Shown one piece after another: positions 37,337 to 49,732 of a DNA stretch of 64,000 nucleotides (position 1 is the first letter of the stretch; every line of letters begins with the position of its first letter). A program made the position numbers and the translations under genes. Origin of the DNA: Silene conica (taxonomy: Eukaryota > Streptophyta > Magnoliopsida > Caryophyllales > Caryophyllaceae); the NCBI GenBank assembly GCA_029255685.2, contig CM055313.2, forward strand, positions 27,648,579-27,712,578, given 5' to 3'. The notes beneath the pieces were generated by a model. It was not told the origin of the DNA and did not search any database. It saw only the letters and a list, made by a program, of their open reading frames with translations.

Positions 37337-40300
37337 CACTACTACAAACACCATGCAAATGTGACACTTTTTTAGGCGTTTGGTGACGCTTTAAACTGTC
37401 ACATTTATTTTTATCGACGCTTTGAAAAAGCGTCAATTTTTGGGCCGTCGTTATTTATTGACGCTTTTTAATGTCAACATATGTGACGCTTAAAAGTGTC
37501 TTCAATAACTATTGACAGTTTTGTTCGTCAAAAAATGTGACGTTTTAAAGCGTCTTACCAACTAGTGACACTTTTATGTGTTAGCAAATGTGACGCTTAA
37601 AAGTGTCTAAAGGTCGTATTGACGCTCTTATTTGTCAACAAAGGTGACGCTTAAAAGTGTCTCAAGTGCATATTAACGTTCTTATTTGTCAACAAATGTG
37701 ATGTTTTGAAGCGTCTTTAGCAACTACTGATGCTTTAAAGTGTCACTTAATGAGACAGAATTAGGCGTCAATTTCCTATATTTTGACTCTTGAAACTGTC
37801 AATCTCAGTGATGTTTTTGGTTGTCAACGTACCATATTCTTAAGTATTACCATCGCAGTTATTGGCTATTAGATTTTTAGAAATTTGATTTCCAAATAAA
37901 AAAGTAGAGATTAAATAAACTTATATGTAGTTGTACTCAATTAACATGAATAGAATAACAAAGTACCCACGTACTTTTATAAATAATCGTCGTACGTCTG
38001 AAATACATCGTCTTCGTCACAAACACTAGCATTAACAATTTAACTATTATAAACTAGTACTCTATGGTACGACAAATCAAAATATCAATAGGGATCCGAA
38101 TGATAGTAAAATCCAACATAATGTTGTATTAAAAAATCGTAAATAGCTATACTTAAAAAAAACGTAAATAACTAGAGACCGGAACACTTAGTAGAATAGT
38201 AGTTAGGTAGTACTTTGAACGTTGTGGATCTTCAATAATATGTAGTTGACGCAGTGTCAAATGGGCTTCAATCAACATATGAAGGCGCATCGTCATCACC
38301 ATCTGACAAATCTGAAACCTATAACATAATACAAAAGAAAGAAAGTCAGGGGGTGCTACGCTCGATTCCTATCAGCCTTAGCCAAATCTGACCCAGGCTA
38401 CCCATTCACCAAGAGGGGGAGGGAGAGCCTTCACCAATTTAGCAAACATAAATGCATAAATAAAGGCAGAAGGAAAAGCTGGGGGTGAACACAATAAAGG
38501 CAGAAGGAAAAGCTGGGGGTAAAGTTCACGACGAAACGTCAGCCGAGGCTGATGCTGATGATTGAGAGGGACGAAAGCAGAAAGGCAGATACCAGTTCTA
38601 TCAGGTAGTATGAAAAAGGAAAGTTTCTGGGGGGAAAATAAGGACATGGCAGCAGCAAAACCACGACATGGCAGGCTGACAGCAGTGGATTTCATTTCTC
38701 TGACTGATTGGAAATCTAGATAGCATATGATAGCAGCAAAATAGCGACATGGCAGCAACAAAACCACGAACAGAACAGCTGCGAAATAGCAGCAGAACAA
38801 CACGCAAAACAAATAGCAACACAGCAGCAACAACGTGATAACAATGCAGTAATAAAACGACGACGCAGAAACAAACAACAAGCAACCAGTATCACAAAGA
38901 GAAATTAAACATACGTGTGGACCTTCAAACAAGAATATTCACATAATCTAGGTCATATTACTTTCACATCATATAACAATGTACGACCAACCAAACTATC
39001 AGAAGACCAACCTCATCAGGTATAGTGGCAGAGAAAAGTAAGGTTTGTCGTTGTTTAGGAAAAGCAACCACAATTTTCTCAATGTCTTTACGAAATCTCA
39101 TGTCTAGCAAATGAACTGCTTCATCCAACACAAGGATTCACAATTCAAAACTGCAGCCTGTTGCGTTATCTTGCCAACCAATTCGAGCTCCAGCTACTGT
39201 ACTCTTCTTTAACAAATGACGCAGCTTCCAATGCCAGATCAGCATCCACTAATGCAATGCAACATCCATAGAATAATATTTTATAAGTAGACTTTGGCTA
39301 ATTGAAAATGGAAGGAGATGATAAAATTTGTGGACTTCAATTGAATATTCAGTAAATTCATACCACATTCAAAATTCTGTATTGAACTTTGACCAGAAGC
39401 AGTAATTAACTTTCCGAACTCATCCAATCTACTAGAGGCCCATGCATCAAGTCCTGGATCACATTATGGATGCAGAAGGAAAAAAATTCAGCAAATGAAA
39501 AATAATGAAAAATATCTCACGAGACAGGTCCGTTATATATTAGGAGTACAACCTTAGTCTCCGAGAATAAATAATGTTCTGCTCTTCGAGCTAAAAGGGG
39601 TTCAAGTTTTTCCTGCAAAGCAATTATAAGAAAATTTAATAGCGAATAAAGATATTCATTATAGTCTGGTTCTCATATTCTAAATCCATAGAATAGTATT
39701 TTATAAGTAAACTTTGGCTACATCGAAAATTGAAGGAGATGATAAAATTGGTCGAGTAGCAGACATTAAATGCTAAAACTCCAATGAATCAATCTTTCTA
39801 TAAGAATTTCTTAAAATTTGTGAAGAGTATTTTCACCAAACATCGGCATACACAGTGACTGATATCTCTGTACCGCATAAGTTAGAATAAGACCATGGTT
39901 AGGGGCAGATCCAGGGATGTACAGTGGGCTAGAAAATAAAATTTAAGAAAGTCTTACAAAAAAAGTCATATGTCCGCTTCATACAAGCCTGATGAACATG
40001 ATGTTCAAAGAGGCAACAGAAATTGTGACTCTTTTTTAAAAAAACTACAACCTCATTACATCATTTTCCTTCCAAGATCAGTATGATAAAAAAAATGTAC
40101 TAAGAAAGGGCCACATAAATGATTCACGATAAATTGCGTTACAAAAAAGTTTCATTGATATAAAGTATAAACTGGATACTGTAACAAACAAAAGCTGCAT
40201 TTGATTCAATAGATTCTTAAAAATTCAAATACTAAAAAGTAAAAAATTAATCAAGTAAGCCAATCAAATTGTCACCTAGATCAAACATAAAGGCAGATCT

Positions 40301-42004
40301 GAAGAATCAGCCCTCCTTATCCTGAATTTAAGATTCATGGGGAGAAATTAATGACCAACAAAGCACTTCTGACCACAACATAAGAAGAAAAGTAGTCAAA
40401 AATAAGAGTTGCCCTTCAGTGTCATTTTCAAGATACCATAGCTAGCTTGGTTCTAAATGCGAGAAGAATTTGTATACTAGTGAAAGAAGAAAAGATGAAT
40501 TTATATTGTTAAGGGCAAAGGGCTAGAATTAGTTACCTAGTTACCTGTTTATGAAAGATACCTGATCCTTCAGTGTATCAATAGCTTTGTCATTATCATG
40601 CTCATTGATGTCACTTGAGTATGATGAGGAAGCTCTAAGACCACCTTCTTCAATACCATCGTCAAAAAGACTAGCTTTCGACGCACGGTTCTCCCTGTGT
40701 ATTACAGATAAAACCAGCTTAACACCGCTTTATCATATCAAATAAACACACCGGTTGGCTCTTCTTAAAACACATTCTCGCTAGGCATTGCAATAAAGCC
40801 ACGAGTTGCCACAAAAGGGCACTATAACAGGAGTTGGCATAGGGAAAGAATCATGCATCTCTTTTAGATATCATCAATCAAAAGGCCAGTTAAATATCCA
40901 TAAAAAAGCCTCTTAAACCAACAAATTGATGTACAAAGATACACCTTTAATGTCATCTTAATACAAACTTTGCAATGAGCACCCCATGTTAACTTAATAT
41001 AAAAGGGCCTAGTCATACGAACTCAAACCCTCAAGGAAGAAAAATTCACTTCGTAAAGCCCAATTGAATAATTGGTAAAAGCGTATCTAAATGGTTTATG
41101 ATTGATCAACTTTCCCGGTTTGATCAACGTGAGTAACTCATATACTACATTTATATGGGTTAGAGCTAATCTCAAGTCTCAACACACCACCTTCCACAAT
41201 ACATACATTTACGACCCTCGACTTCAAAGTCTCAGATCGTGTCTTAAGTCTTACCAACGAATTTTCTCTTTAATCTATGCTTCTCTCTTCGCTGCTACAA
41301 GCCTTGTTATTAATTGTTATTAATTGTTATTCAGTCTGCTTCTCTTTTGTAAAAATCGACCTGAGAGGCTTGTAAAAAGAACTACCCTAGAAACCCGATA
41401 ATTCGTCTCTAAAACAACAGAAAATACTTTTACCAAGACTTAACAATAATTAGCCCGATAACATCATCAACCTTGACGGGGCTTGTAGCAGAGAAAAGCA
41501 TACTGCAATTAATAACAATCTTTGATAACAATTAAAATAAACGGCAAGTAATTGAAATCAACGACAACTAATGAAATAAGGAAGAAAGAAAGCAATTAAA
41601 ATACTATAACATACAAGTAATTGAAAAAACGTACCTATGATATCCGACAAACGGCAGATTGTATCGTTCTGCGTCGAAGAAGTAGAATTGATTGGCGGAT
41701 TGAATCGTGTTTGCTAATGATTAAACGGAAAATTGATGTGATTGACCGAAATTTGGAAGGCTAGGGTAAAAAGATGAAGAAGACGATTATGCTAGGTTTT
41801 CAATGGAATAGTGTATCTGTGTAGGTAGGCGTGGGATTTTCTCTTATCGTGGGCCTTATTTATTATTTAACTATTATTATAATACGAGTACAAGCTAACT
41901 GACGGTTTTCCAAGCAAAAAATTGGAGGGTTATCAATTTATGACCGACGCTTTATAAAAGCGTCAATACGGAAGCGTCATTAATGTAAGGAATGTGTTGT
42001 AGTG
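37337..42004. mobile_element. CACTA-type transposon, 4.67 kb, carrying a gene fragment
   Basis: It begins CACTACTACAAACACC and ends, inverted, with CACTACAACACATT. The ends carry the dense subterminal repeats typical of the superfamily: GTGACGCTT, AAAGCGTC and AAAAGTGTC recur over 37360-37760, with an inverted set at 41940-41990. No transposase frame is visible, so it is non-autonomous. The 3-bp flanks (ACT against CTT) do not match, which leaves the exact end or the duplication uncertain. Most of the interior (38.9-41.8 kb) is derived from a helicase gene. Confidence 0.8.
38990..41780 (-). pseudogene. Captured DEAD-box RNA helicase fragment (RH25/RH26/RH31 type)
   Basis: The minus strand carries exon-like pieces in gene order. 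At ~40700-40565 is an acidic N-terminal piece (SLFDDGIEEGG..). At ~39610-39550 is EKLEPLLARRAEHYLF. At ~39460-39370 is a piece ending SSIQNFECG. At ~39145-39005 is the helicase core, [20 protein letters not shown] then [16 protein letters not shown], covering motif II and motif III. Motif II is DEAV instead of DEAD, and a TGA stop lies just upstream of LVLDE. A leader-like segment with a GTACG donor lies at ~41780-41635. Motifs IV-VI are absent, so this is a dead 5' portion of a gene carried inside the CACTA element. Confidence 0.85.
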
Positions 42005-43236
42005 CTTATATATTATATTTATAGATTTATATATATATTCAATTTAATGAAGTTATATCAATTTAACAAAATTGAGCAAGTATATAACAATAAAACTAAA
42101 GAGAAAATTGCACATATAAATTTTTTTAAATTGGAGTGATTTAAATTTTTATTTATCGTTGAACGTAATCTAATTTTAAGAATTAAAGACCAATGTTTTA
42201 ATGTTAAGTATGTTATTATCTTTCTTTTATATTTACAAAGTATTTATTACTTTATAAAAGTTGTAAAATTAGAATTATGTAATATTTATTTATTGCTTAA
42301 AATATCCTAACAATAAACGTCAAAATTTAAAATTAAGTATGAATTTTGATTTTTAGTTGTTGTTTAATTTATCTAGAAGTTAAAAGGTAAAAGTTTAATA
42401 TTTGCTATGCAATTTGTATTTAATGTTTTATAATTTTTTTCTTGTTTTTTTCCTTTTAGATAAGAAATAATAATAAGACTTTCAAGGTTTCTAATGGTGA
42501 AATGCAATACTTTTGATTTGTTTTTTTATTATTTTATTTTATAAATTTATAAATAAATGAATTTCATATAATAAATTGATAGTCCATATCACATTAATTC
42601 GCTTTCTGACATTAAAATTTTCATGTCACATTAAAAAAAATTTATGTCACATTATTTTAGTTAGCCTTTTAACTAAAGTTTATAGATTTTATTTGTACAT
42701 AAATATGGATACAGATGAAATGAAATGTGAAAGGTTTGCTTTAATATACATAAATATATAGTACAGTTTAATTAGTTTTGAGCATTATATTTCATTCTTA
42801 GTAAGTTATAAAATTAGAGACTGTAAATTTCTATTTGAAGTTTAACATATTGTAGTTCTAAAAATTAAAAGGCTAATATTTAATGTTAAGTATGTTATTA
42901 TTTGCCCTTAATATTTACAAATTTTTATTTTTTATAAATGGCGTAAAAATTAGAATTATATGATATTTATTTATTGTTTAAAATATTCTAACAATAAATA
43001 TCGGTATTTTAAATTTATTAGGAATTTTGATTTTTATTTGTTATTTACTTTATCTAGAAATTAAAAAGGCCAAAGGTTAATGTTTGTTATGCTATTTACA
43101 TTTAATGTTTTATAATTTTTTTTAAATAAGAAATAATGATGTGGCTCCATGTCATAGCGACGTGGCTTTTTGCTAATGCAAGGTAGCATTGTCTACGTGG
43201 CATTTTAAGTTAGCCTTTTAATAATACTGTATATAT
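42005..43236 (-). mobile_element. AT-rich Helitron-family sequence with internal duplication
   Basis: A block of several hundred bp (AATTAAAGACCAATGTTTTAATG.. to ..GCAATTTGTATTTAATG) at 42170-42450 is repeated at 42840-43115. The right end, read in reverse, is TATTATTAAAAGGCTAACTTAAAATGCCACGTAG, like the 5' ends at 31373 and 61519. The same internal sequence occurs inverted at 61690-62100. There is no coding capacity. Confidence 0.55.
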
Positions 43237-43237
43237 A

Positions 43238-46200
43238 TCATATTATTTTGGGCCTGAAATTTCAAAAGATTTATTTTATAAAGATGAGTTGATATGTTAA
43301 AGCACACATATCATATTATTTTGGGTCTGAAGTTCCAAAAGATTTATTTTATAAAGATGAAGAGATATGTTAAAGAACATATCACATTATTTTGGCCTGA
43401 AGTTCCAAAAGATTTATTTTATAAAATTGAGGAGATATGTTAAAAGACATATTATGTTATTTTGGGCCAGAAGTTTCAAAATATTTATTTTATAAAGATG
43501 AGGAGATATGTTTATATTGACTTTCACCTGAAGTGCAAAGTTTTAAAGGGGTGTAAATATAACACCGTCTCATCAATACAATATAATTCATATTGTATAA
43601 GGCAAGTGACTAAAAGTCCACAGGTAAAAGCTAGTGACCAGAAGTTCACAGATGCAATTTTTTAATATACGCTTTTGAGTTTTAAATGAATAAGACAGTC
43701 TTTATTCAAGGGGGAATAATTTCTAAGTTGATTCTTGTTCATCTAAAGTTGAACGGTATAATGAGATTTAAAATTTGGTTCATTCCTAGAAGCGATAATG
43801 TGACATCTCATAAAGACTCTGACAGTAACAGAGATCGAGAACATATCATTATGAAAGCTTAATGATGTGGCCTTATTGAGGCTAAGAATGGAGGCATTTG
43901 TTGGGCCAAGTAAAGAAACTTTAATTGAGCTTAATGATGTAGCTTTATTGAGTCTAAAAAGCCTTTTTGAGCCAAAATTCATTTCATTTATAGTAATGAA
44001 AGTATCTCATGAGAGTGAATATCTTATAAAAGTCAGGTGAGACTCATATATGCTTGAAATTTGATACGAGAAAGGATAAATTATTTATGGGTTATATTTT
44101 GACATTCATACTATGACCTGAAATTCATAGCGTTTGCAAATAATGAAATTATGGCTTGAATTTCATAAGTATTTACATATATAGAATTATGATCGGAAAT
44201 TCATAATGGTTACGAATATTAAAACTGTGGCCTGAAATTCACAGTGTTTGCAATTTAGTTTTGTATGCGGTGATACATTTTGAGTACTAAAACTAAAATA
44301 TAAGAGTACTAAAACTAAAATAAAGTCGGGGTTTATTCATGAATGTCAAAAGCTCATAAATTATGGCATATGAGATTTATTAATGATGCAATATATTTTT
44401 TCATTTCACTCATATAATGTGGTCTTGAAGACACAATATCGTGAGAAAAAAAATGTTTTGAGTTAAATTATTATTTTAATGGGAGTAAATTATGCCAACG
44501 ATAGTCCTTATATATAAGGACGTGGTGTGTATATTTTGAAACACTTATATTCCTATCAAAAGTGGATATTTATTACACTCTTGAAAGAAAGGAGATAATG
44601 TGACGATCATATGGTATCATGAGGTAAATTGTCGAAAAATACAACTAATTTTTAAGTTGTTGGAACCTTTGTGGTTAAGAGAATAATTGATTTGTAAGTT
44701 AAATTATGATCAATTTACATATATAATTATCATGTTATACAACACATTGAAAGGATGTGATAGATATGGGTATGTCATAATTGAATATGTTGGCGATTAT
44801 AATTATTAATCATTTGAGAAAACTCAAAGAGGAATATATTTCCTATTGGAATATTGTTGAGTCTTGCCTACATATATGGGACACTTATTGTGTCATTTGT
44901 CACATCAATTATCAGGTTGAATAAAGTATATATTGTTTACTACAAATTTAGCATGAGAAATATAGTCAACTTCGAGTGGCGTGTGATAAGTGAAACTATT
45001 GAGACACATCCAATTTTTTATTAAAGATTGCCATGGATTGTGGGAAACTTAGAAAGTTGAGATGAAATAATTCAGATGTGACATATTAAGGCCATCCGAG
45101 TTTTTATTATACCCGTTTTGATAACCCTAAAGTTTATCTTAAGGAAAATATAAGTGGTGAAACTCTCTCGTACAAATTTATTAAAAGCAAGACATTACAC
45201 GAAGATTGAATATATTCGATATTGGAGATCTAACAACTACTTGGAGTGTAATAAAGAACTTAAAGGTTCATTTATGGATCGACACTATATTAAGGGGTTT
45301 GTAGCCACATGCTGATTTTTTTTAAGTAGTTATTGTGTGGTAATCACAACTTATTATATGAAATCGCCAGTCTCCAAATTGGACATTGTGACTCATCACA
45401 TTTAAAATCCAACTGCATTATATGGTTGTTGTACAAAAAATGCTTATATAAATTCTCATTGGTGATATGAGAAATTAAGTCTAAGGTGATTATGGTTTTT
45501 ACCACCTTAGGGGGAGAATGATAAGGAAAAGTTGGTAAAAACAAACAAGAATATTATGCTTAACTGAAGTTCAGCGGTTTGTATGAAATACATCAAAATA
45601 GAGGTTCATAGAAATGATGATATTCATTTGGTTTTGAAGATGTATTACGATACCACTTTGATCACCTTATCAAAAATATGATATGTTCATAAAATGAAAT
45701 CTATGATTTCATATAGACAGAAAGCCGCACTACATGTGGTAAAGCGAGCTATAAATTAGTCATAGAAAGTTGATGTAACGAAAATTATATTTTTGCCAAT
45801 TTGAACAACAAACACACAAGAAAGGTAGTGTGAAAGTCATATAGGTTTACATATTTTAAGTAATAAGAAAATGGTAAGTATGAGCAGTTGGTACTCTTAC
45901 AGAGTAAAGAAATTTTGATGTTCCGGAAATGACTTAATATCTGAAAGATAATAGGTGACCTATATTGAAAAAGGAATGGTACCGTATATGTTCAGATATC
46001 ACTCATTCAGTACTAACAATATCACAAGATATTGAAATTATATTGATATGGTTAAAGAACCGATATGCAATTGCGCGCGAAGTTTAATGGACTAGATACT
46101 GAGAATCTTATAAATAAGTCCAATTTTACTATCGACACATAATAATTGATTATGAATGAGCTCATGGACCGGAAGTCCATTTATTGACCGAAAGTCAATT

Positions 46201-47380
46201 TAAGTTATCAATTTGGAAAGCAAAACTATACAGTTTTTATTATCGAGTAATCATCATGTGCATTTCGAGATTAAGTTCCTCATTGCATTTAGTTTTAATA
46301 TTTACATTATTATTTGTTTTAAAATGTTAAATAGAGTTAGTTATATATCATATGCATGCACAAGATTAATTATGTTATTATATTTTGATAAGTATTTAAA
46401 CAGGAGAAATATTATCTTATGAGATACTCCAACGAGGATTACTCCTTATAGGTGCCTCTTATAAATGATCATCAAATGGTGATGTTTTATTGGGTTTTGG
46501 GAACTCAAGATTATATATGAACCTCTGCGACACGATTGAAAGGTTATCGTGATTATTTCCAAAATGGAAAATTTCAAACTCATATAGAGTTAATTCAAGG
46601 AAATTATTATTGTGTCAACCTGAAGTTTGAGCATATGAGAATAATAAGTTAAATGAGCTTCATGCTAACATATGAAATTATTTTATGGTCTAGAATTACC
46701 ATTACGATTGGAAAATATTGTAATCAAAATCTAGAATAAGGATGTCAATCAATACATATATGGTTTAACAAAGAAAATAGCTACACTCTTTTTCCCTTCG
46801 ACCAGGTTTTGTCTCAACGGGTTTTTCGAAGCAAGGTTTTTAACGAGGTAGCAATATAAGCGTATTATTACGCTATTGTCATGATCGTCATTATTACTGA
46901 GATGACAATTATTTCGACATATAATGTTATGTCATTTTGTGGAGAAGTTAAATCAGTATTGCGGAAGGATTAATTGAAATGAAGAACCAAGATTTGTTAT
47001 GAAATGATTATATCCAAAGTGTGAGTTATCAAAGAAATGTGATATCGAAATTGTCATGGATTTCTATTGACCGGAGATTCAAGTCTATTAACTACAATGG
47101 GTATTACTCCAACCATCGAGAAGTTATGTCAAAGCATGGATAATTTGAAGATTTTTTAAGTTATGTAATCATCAGGGGGAGTAACACGTGTTGTACTCTT
47201 TTTCCTTAGCTATGGTTTTGTCCCACTGGGTTTTCCATGGAAAGGTTTTAACGAGGCAACTTTGTCATTCGTGTTTGAGATTAGTGTACTCTTTTCCTTT
47301 ACTAGTGTTTTTCCACGAGGTTTTTCTAGGAATGTTTTTAACGAGACATCTTCTTCAGTGATGGACATCCAAGGGGGGAG
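43238..47380 (+). mobile_element. Decayed copia-type (Ty1) retroelement or LARD-like interior
   Basis: The block begins with four imperfect ~65-bp repeats (TATTATTTTGGGCCTGAAGTTCC..GATATGTTAAA, 43238-43510). Its right part holds the 3' leader signature of copia elements: three copies of TACTCTTTTTCC..TTTTGTCYCA..GGGTTTTYC..GGTTTTTAACGAGGCA near 46785, 47190 and 47285, then a polypurine tract. No gag-pol frame survives. A weak primer-site-like TGGTATCATGAGG lies at 44612 but is not preceded by a matching LTR. Confidence 0.6.
47371..47380 (+). promoter_or_regulatory. Polypurine tract of the copia-type element
   Basis: AAGGGGGGAG directly precedes the TG that opens the LTR at 47381, as expected for the plus-strand primer of an LTR retroelement. 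Confidence 0.85.
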
Positions 47381-47566
47381 TGTTATGAAATATTATAGTA
47401 TAATATTATATGGATGTCCATATCTTAGACTATCATAGAGTTAGAATCTTATTGAAACTCTAGCTCATTGTATATGTATATATATACCCCTCATAATGGA
47501 AAGAGAATAGAGTTTTGTCTTTCTTACTTTCTCCCTGTAATTCTCTTTTATCTTTGTTTCACAACA
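47381..47566 (+). mobile_element. 3' LTR of the copia-type element, 186 bp
   Basis: It starts TGTTATGAAATATTATAG and ends TTTCACAACA, giving TG..CA borders, and follows the polypurine tract immediately. It contains a TATATATATACCC TATA-like segment at about 47471-47490 and a T-rich R/U5-like tail. No 5' LTR is found in the window, so the element is 5'-truncated or rearranged. Confidence 0.82.
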
Positions 47567-48979
47567 AATTTATCATTTCATAACTCGTAGTCAAGAGCTA
47601 TCACCAGTTAAAGTTGAGGGGTACAAGTAAACCACGCAAATTGGGCCAGTCGGGTCAGGCCAATTAGGGTGCTTTAATTTGTTAGGATTAATTTGGGTCA
47701 GATTATTTACGGTTTTGGGTTTGTTTTTGTGTGTTGGTTGAGTTATTTTCGGATTAAGCGAGTTGGGTTATTTCGGATCGAGTTATTTTCGAGTTCGAGT
47801 TAATGATTAAGCACAAAAATAAGTCATCTCAAGTCTTTTTGGATCAATTAGAGTTATGTTTTGTCGGGTCAATTTCGGATTGGGTGGTTCCGGATTGGGT
47901 CGTTTCGGGTCAGGTCAGTCATGGGTCATGAAATCTCGAGTCATTTTTGGGCAAGGTCGGGTCAATTCGGATTTTGAGTCACATTGGGTGCTCTAGTTCA
48001 GGTCAATTTCAGGCCATAGGTCAGCCACTACGATTCGGGTCAATCAATCATTTCGATCCGGATGAAAATACATATGTAAAAGCGTGTATTTGGCACAAAT
48101 TGTTAGGTTACTCTTTTACTAGTTTAGACCTCATGTAATAAAATACACGGTAAATATATATTTTTATTTTAATAAATAATAATTTGTATAATAGTGATAT
48201 CTTATTATTAATGGTAAGTAATTAACCAATTTTGTACTGTCCTTTAACGTTGTAATCAAAACGTACAACTTCGCGCCTTTAACGATTAAAATTAAATATT
48301 TATCATCCGGTACATTATAAAAACACATAATTTTGTTATGTGATTCAAATAAATGATACTCTGTATAAAAATAACATGAACTTCTTTTTTTATATAATTC
48401 AACCGAATGTCCAAAAGTTATGATCCGGCTTCCCATATCGAGCTCTCAATCGACTTCGTATCCATCGGGCTTAATTCACCTGCAATTCAAATTAGACCAA
48501 CTTATTTTCACCGTCCTATAAATTATCTTCTTCCCTCCTTAACCATTTGTTCAGTTTTTAATTAAAACACGCTTTTAAACAATAAAAAAGTTTAAATAAA
48601 TAGACAAAATAATGTTTGTAAACTTCCTCCAATGTAAATTGTACCGATTATAAAATCAATCGAGTTACTATTATATTTTTTTTGCTAATTATTCTCGCTA
48701 ATATAATAGGATTACCGTGCATTTTCAAATCCAAATTACTAAAAATTAATGATTATTACATCAATATCAATGTTAACAAAGAACAAATAGAAAATATTAA
48801 ATACTCTTAAACCAATAAAAAAACTTTAATTAAATTAGGCATTTTTCTATAAACCCTTTTTACACAAATACTAATAAATTGAAGTAAGAAATTAGTTATT
48901 TGAAAATACCATTTTACAAACTTAGTTTAATTATAAAACCGTGTTATATAAATATCAGTATAATTCAATATAAGTTGAC
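47567..48979. other. No gene; GGGTCRGGTC-rich stretch then AT-rich sequence
   Basis: 47620-48060 is rich in CGGGTCA/GGATTGGGT motifs, resembling the interior of the hAT-like element at 58685 but without clear ends. From 48140 onward it is AT-rich 3' flank of the LOB-domain gene. The short frames show no domain. Confidence 0.5.
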
Positions 48980-49684
48980 TCAATTTATTTCACCTGGAAG
49001 ATAATAATGTTGATTAAACCCATTAATCAAATGTTGTTGTGGAGGAATAATTAACGATCCATCACTTGCATTATCTCTATCTTGCCTTAATTTATTTACC
49101 CCATGTAAATCATTTTGAGGCACATAATTACCAAATAAACCCGAATCGACAATCGGGCCGCATTGGGCCCGAATACAATTCACCAAAGCAACACTCTCAT
49201 CCATACCTCCATTGTAATTCACCTTATTATTGTTATTTGGGCCCGACCCGTTACCATTCATATTCCATCCTAACATACCTTGACTCGACTTGTAACCTGA
49301 CCCGTTAGTATGCCCGTTTTGTGTCATAATCGGATTAGGTTGATTATTAATTTGTGGTTGGACTCGGGTTTGGTATAACTTGAGTTCATCATATATTTTT
49401 CGGTACTCTCCAAAGGGACCTAGAATCGGATCCTTTTGACGACACAAGGCCTCCCAAACAAGAGAATCGGCCGCTCGTCTACGATCCTCGTCAGTGTGGA
49501 GGCTACGGACGATTTTTTGGACGTTGCTAACGCCAAATACTTTGTGAACTGCTTGAAATTCACGTACTTTTTCAGCCGGAAAAAACGGGGCTAGTATACA
49601 TTTTTCAGTACATCTTTTTCTTTGGTGTTTGCATGCGGCACATGCTTGATGCGCACCTGAAATACCATTGTTTGTTCTATGCAT
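48980..49684 (-). CDS. LOB-domain (LBD) transcription factor, 234 aa
   Basis: Plant-specific DNA-binding transcription factor acting in the nucleus. The LOB domain occupies residues ~13-105. The zinc-finger-like block is C15-x2-C18-x6-C25-x3-C29 (ACAACKHQRKRC..), followed by the GAS block with FFPAEKVREFQAVHKVFGVS and ending near DPILGPFGEY. The Leu-zipper-like heptad of most class I members is not evident. The variable C-terminus is rich in Asn and Gly (runs of NNNN), as is common in the family. The HQACAACKHQRKRC and FQAVHKVFGVSNV blocks suggest the LBD22/LBD27 (SIDECAR POLLEN) group, members of which act in pollen; this subgroup call is from memory of the family. The frame is intact in one exon, starting at ATG 49684. 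It is head-to-head with the bZIP gene, ~1.57 kb apart. Confidence 0.93.
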   Translation of the reverse strand: MHRTNNGISGAHQACAACKHQRKRCTEKCILAPFFPAEKVREFQAVHKVFGVSNVQKIVRSLHTDEDRRRAADSLVWEALCRQKDPILGPFGEYRKIYDELKLYQTRVQPQINNQPNPIMTQNGHTNGSGYKSSQGMLGWNMNGNGSGPNNNNKVNYNGGMDESVALVNCIRAQCGPIVDSGLFGNYVPQNDLHGVNKLRQDRDNASDGSLIIPPQQHLINGFNQHYYLPGEIN

Positions 49685-49717
49685 GGTCGATAATTACCTT
49701 CTTATATATTCGAAATA

Positions 49718-49732
49718 TACTCCCTCTGTCCC
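49718..49732 (+). repeat. Stowaway-like TIR end next to the LBD start
   Basis: TACTCCCTCTGTCCC matches the TACTCCCTCCGTCCC terminus of plant Stowaway (Tc1/mariner) MITEs. The partner end is not visible, so this is a remnant. It lies only 34 bp upstream of the LBD start codon, inside its likely leader or promoter. Confidence 0.55.

Noticed and set aside
38378-38932. 184-aa and 94-aa Cys/Phe/Leu-rich minus-strand frames
   Set aside because: Generated by GCAGCAA/ATAGCAGC-like short repeats inside the CACTA element; no family recognised and overlapping frames are equally open.
43462-43665. 67-aa frame
   Set aside because: Lies within decayed retroelement repeats with no known domain.
44605-44630. 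Primer-binding site for the copia-type element
   Set aside because: TGGTATCATGAGG matches only the first 8 bases of the usual site and the preceding sequence does not match the LTR end at 47566.
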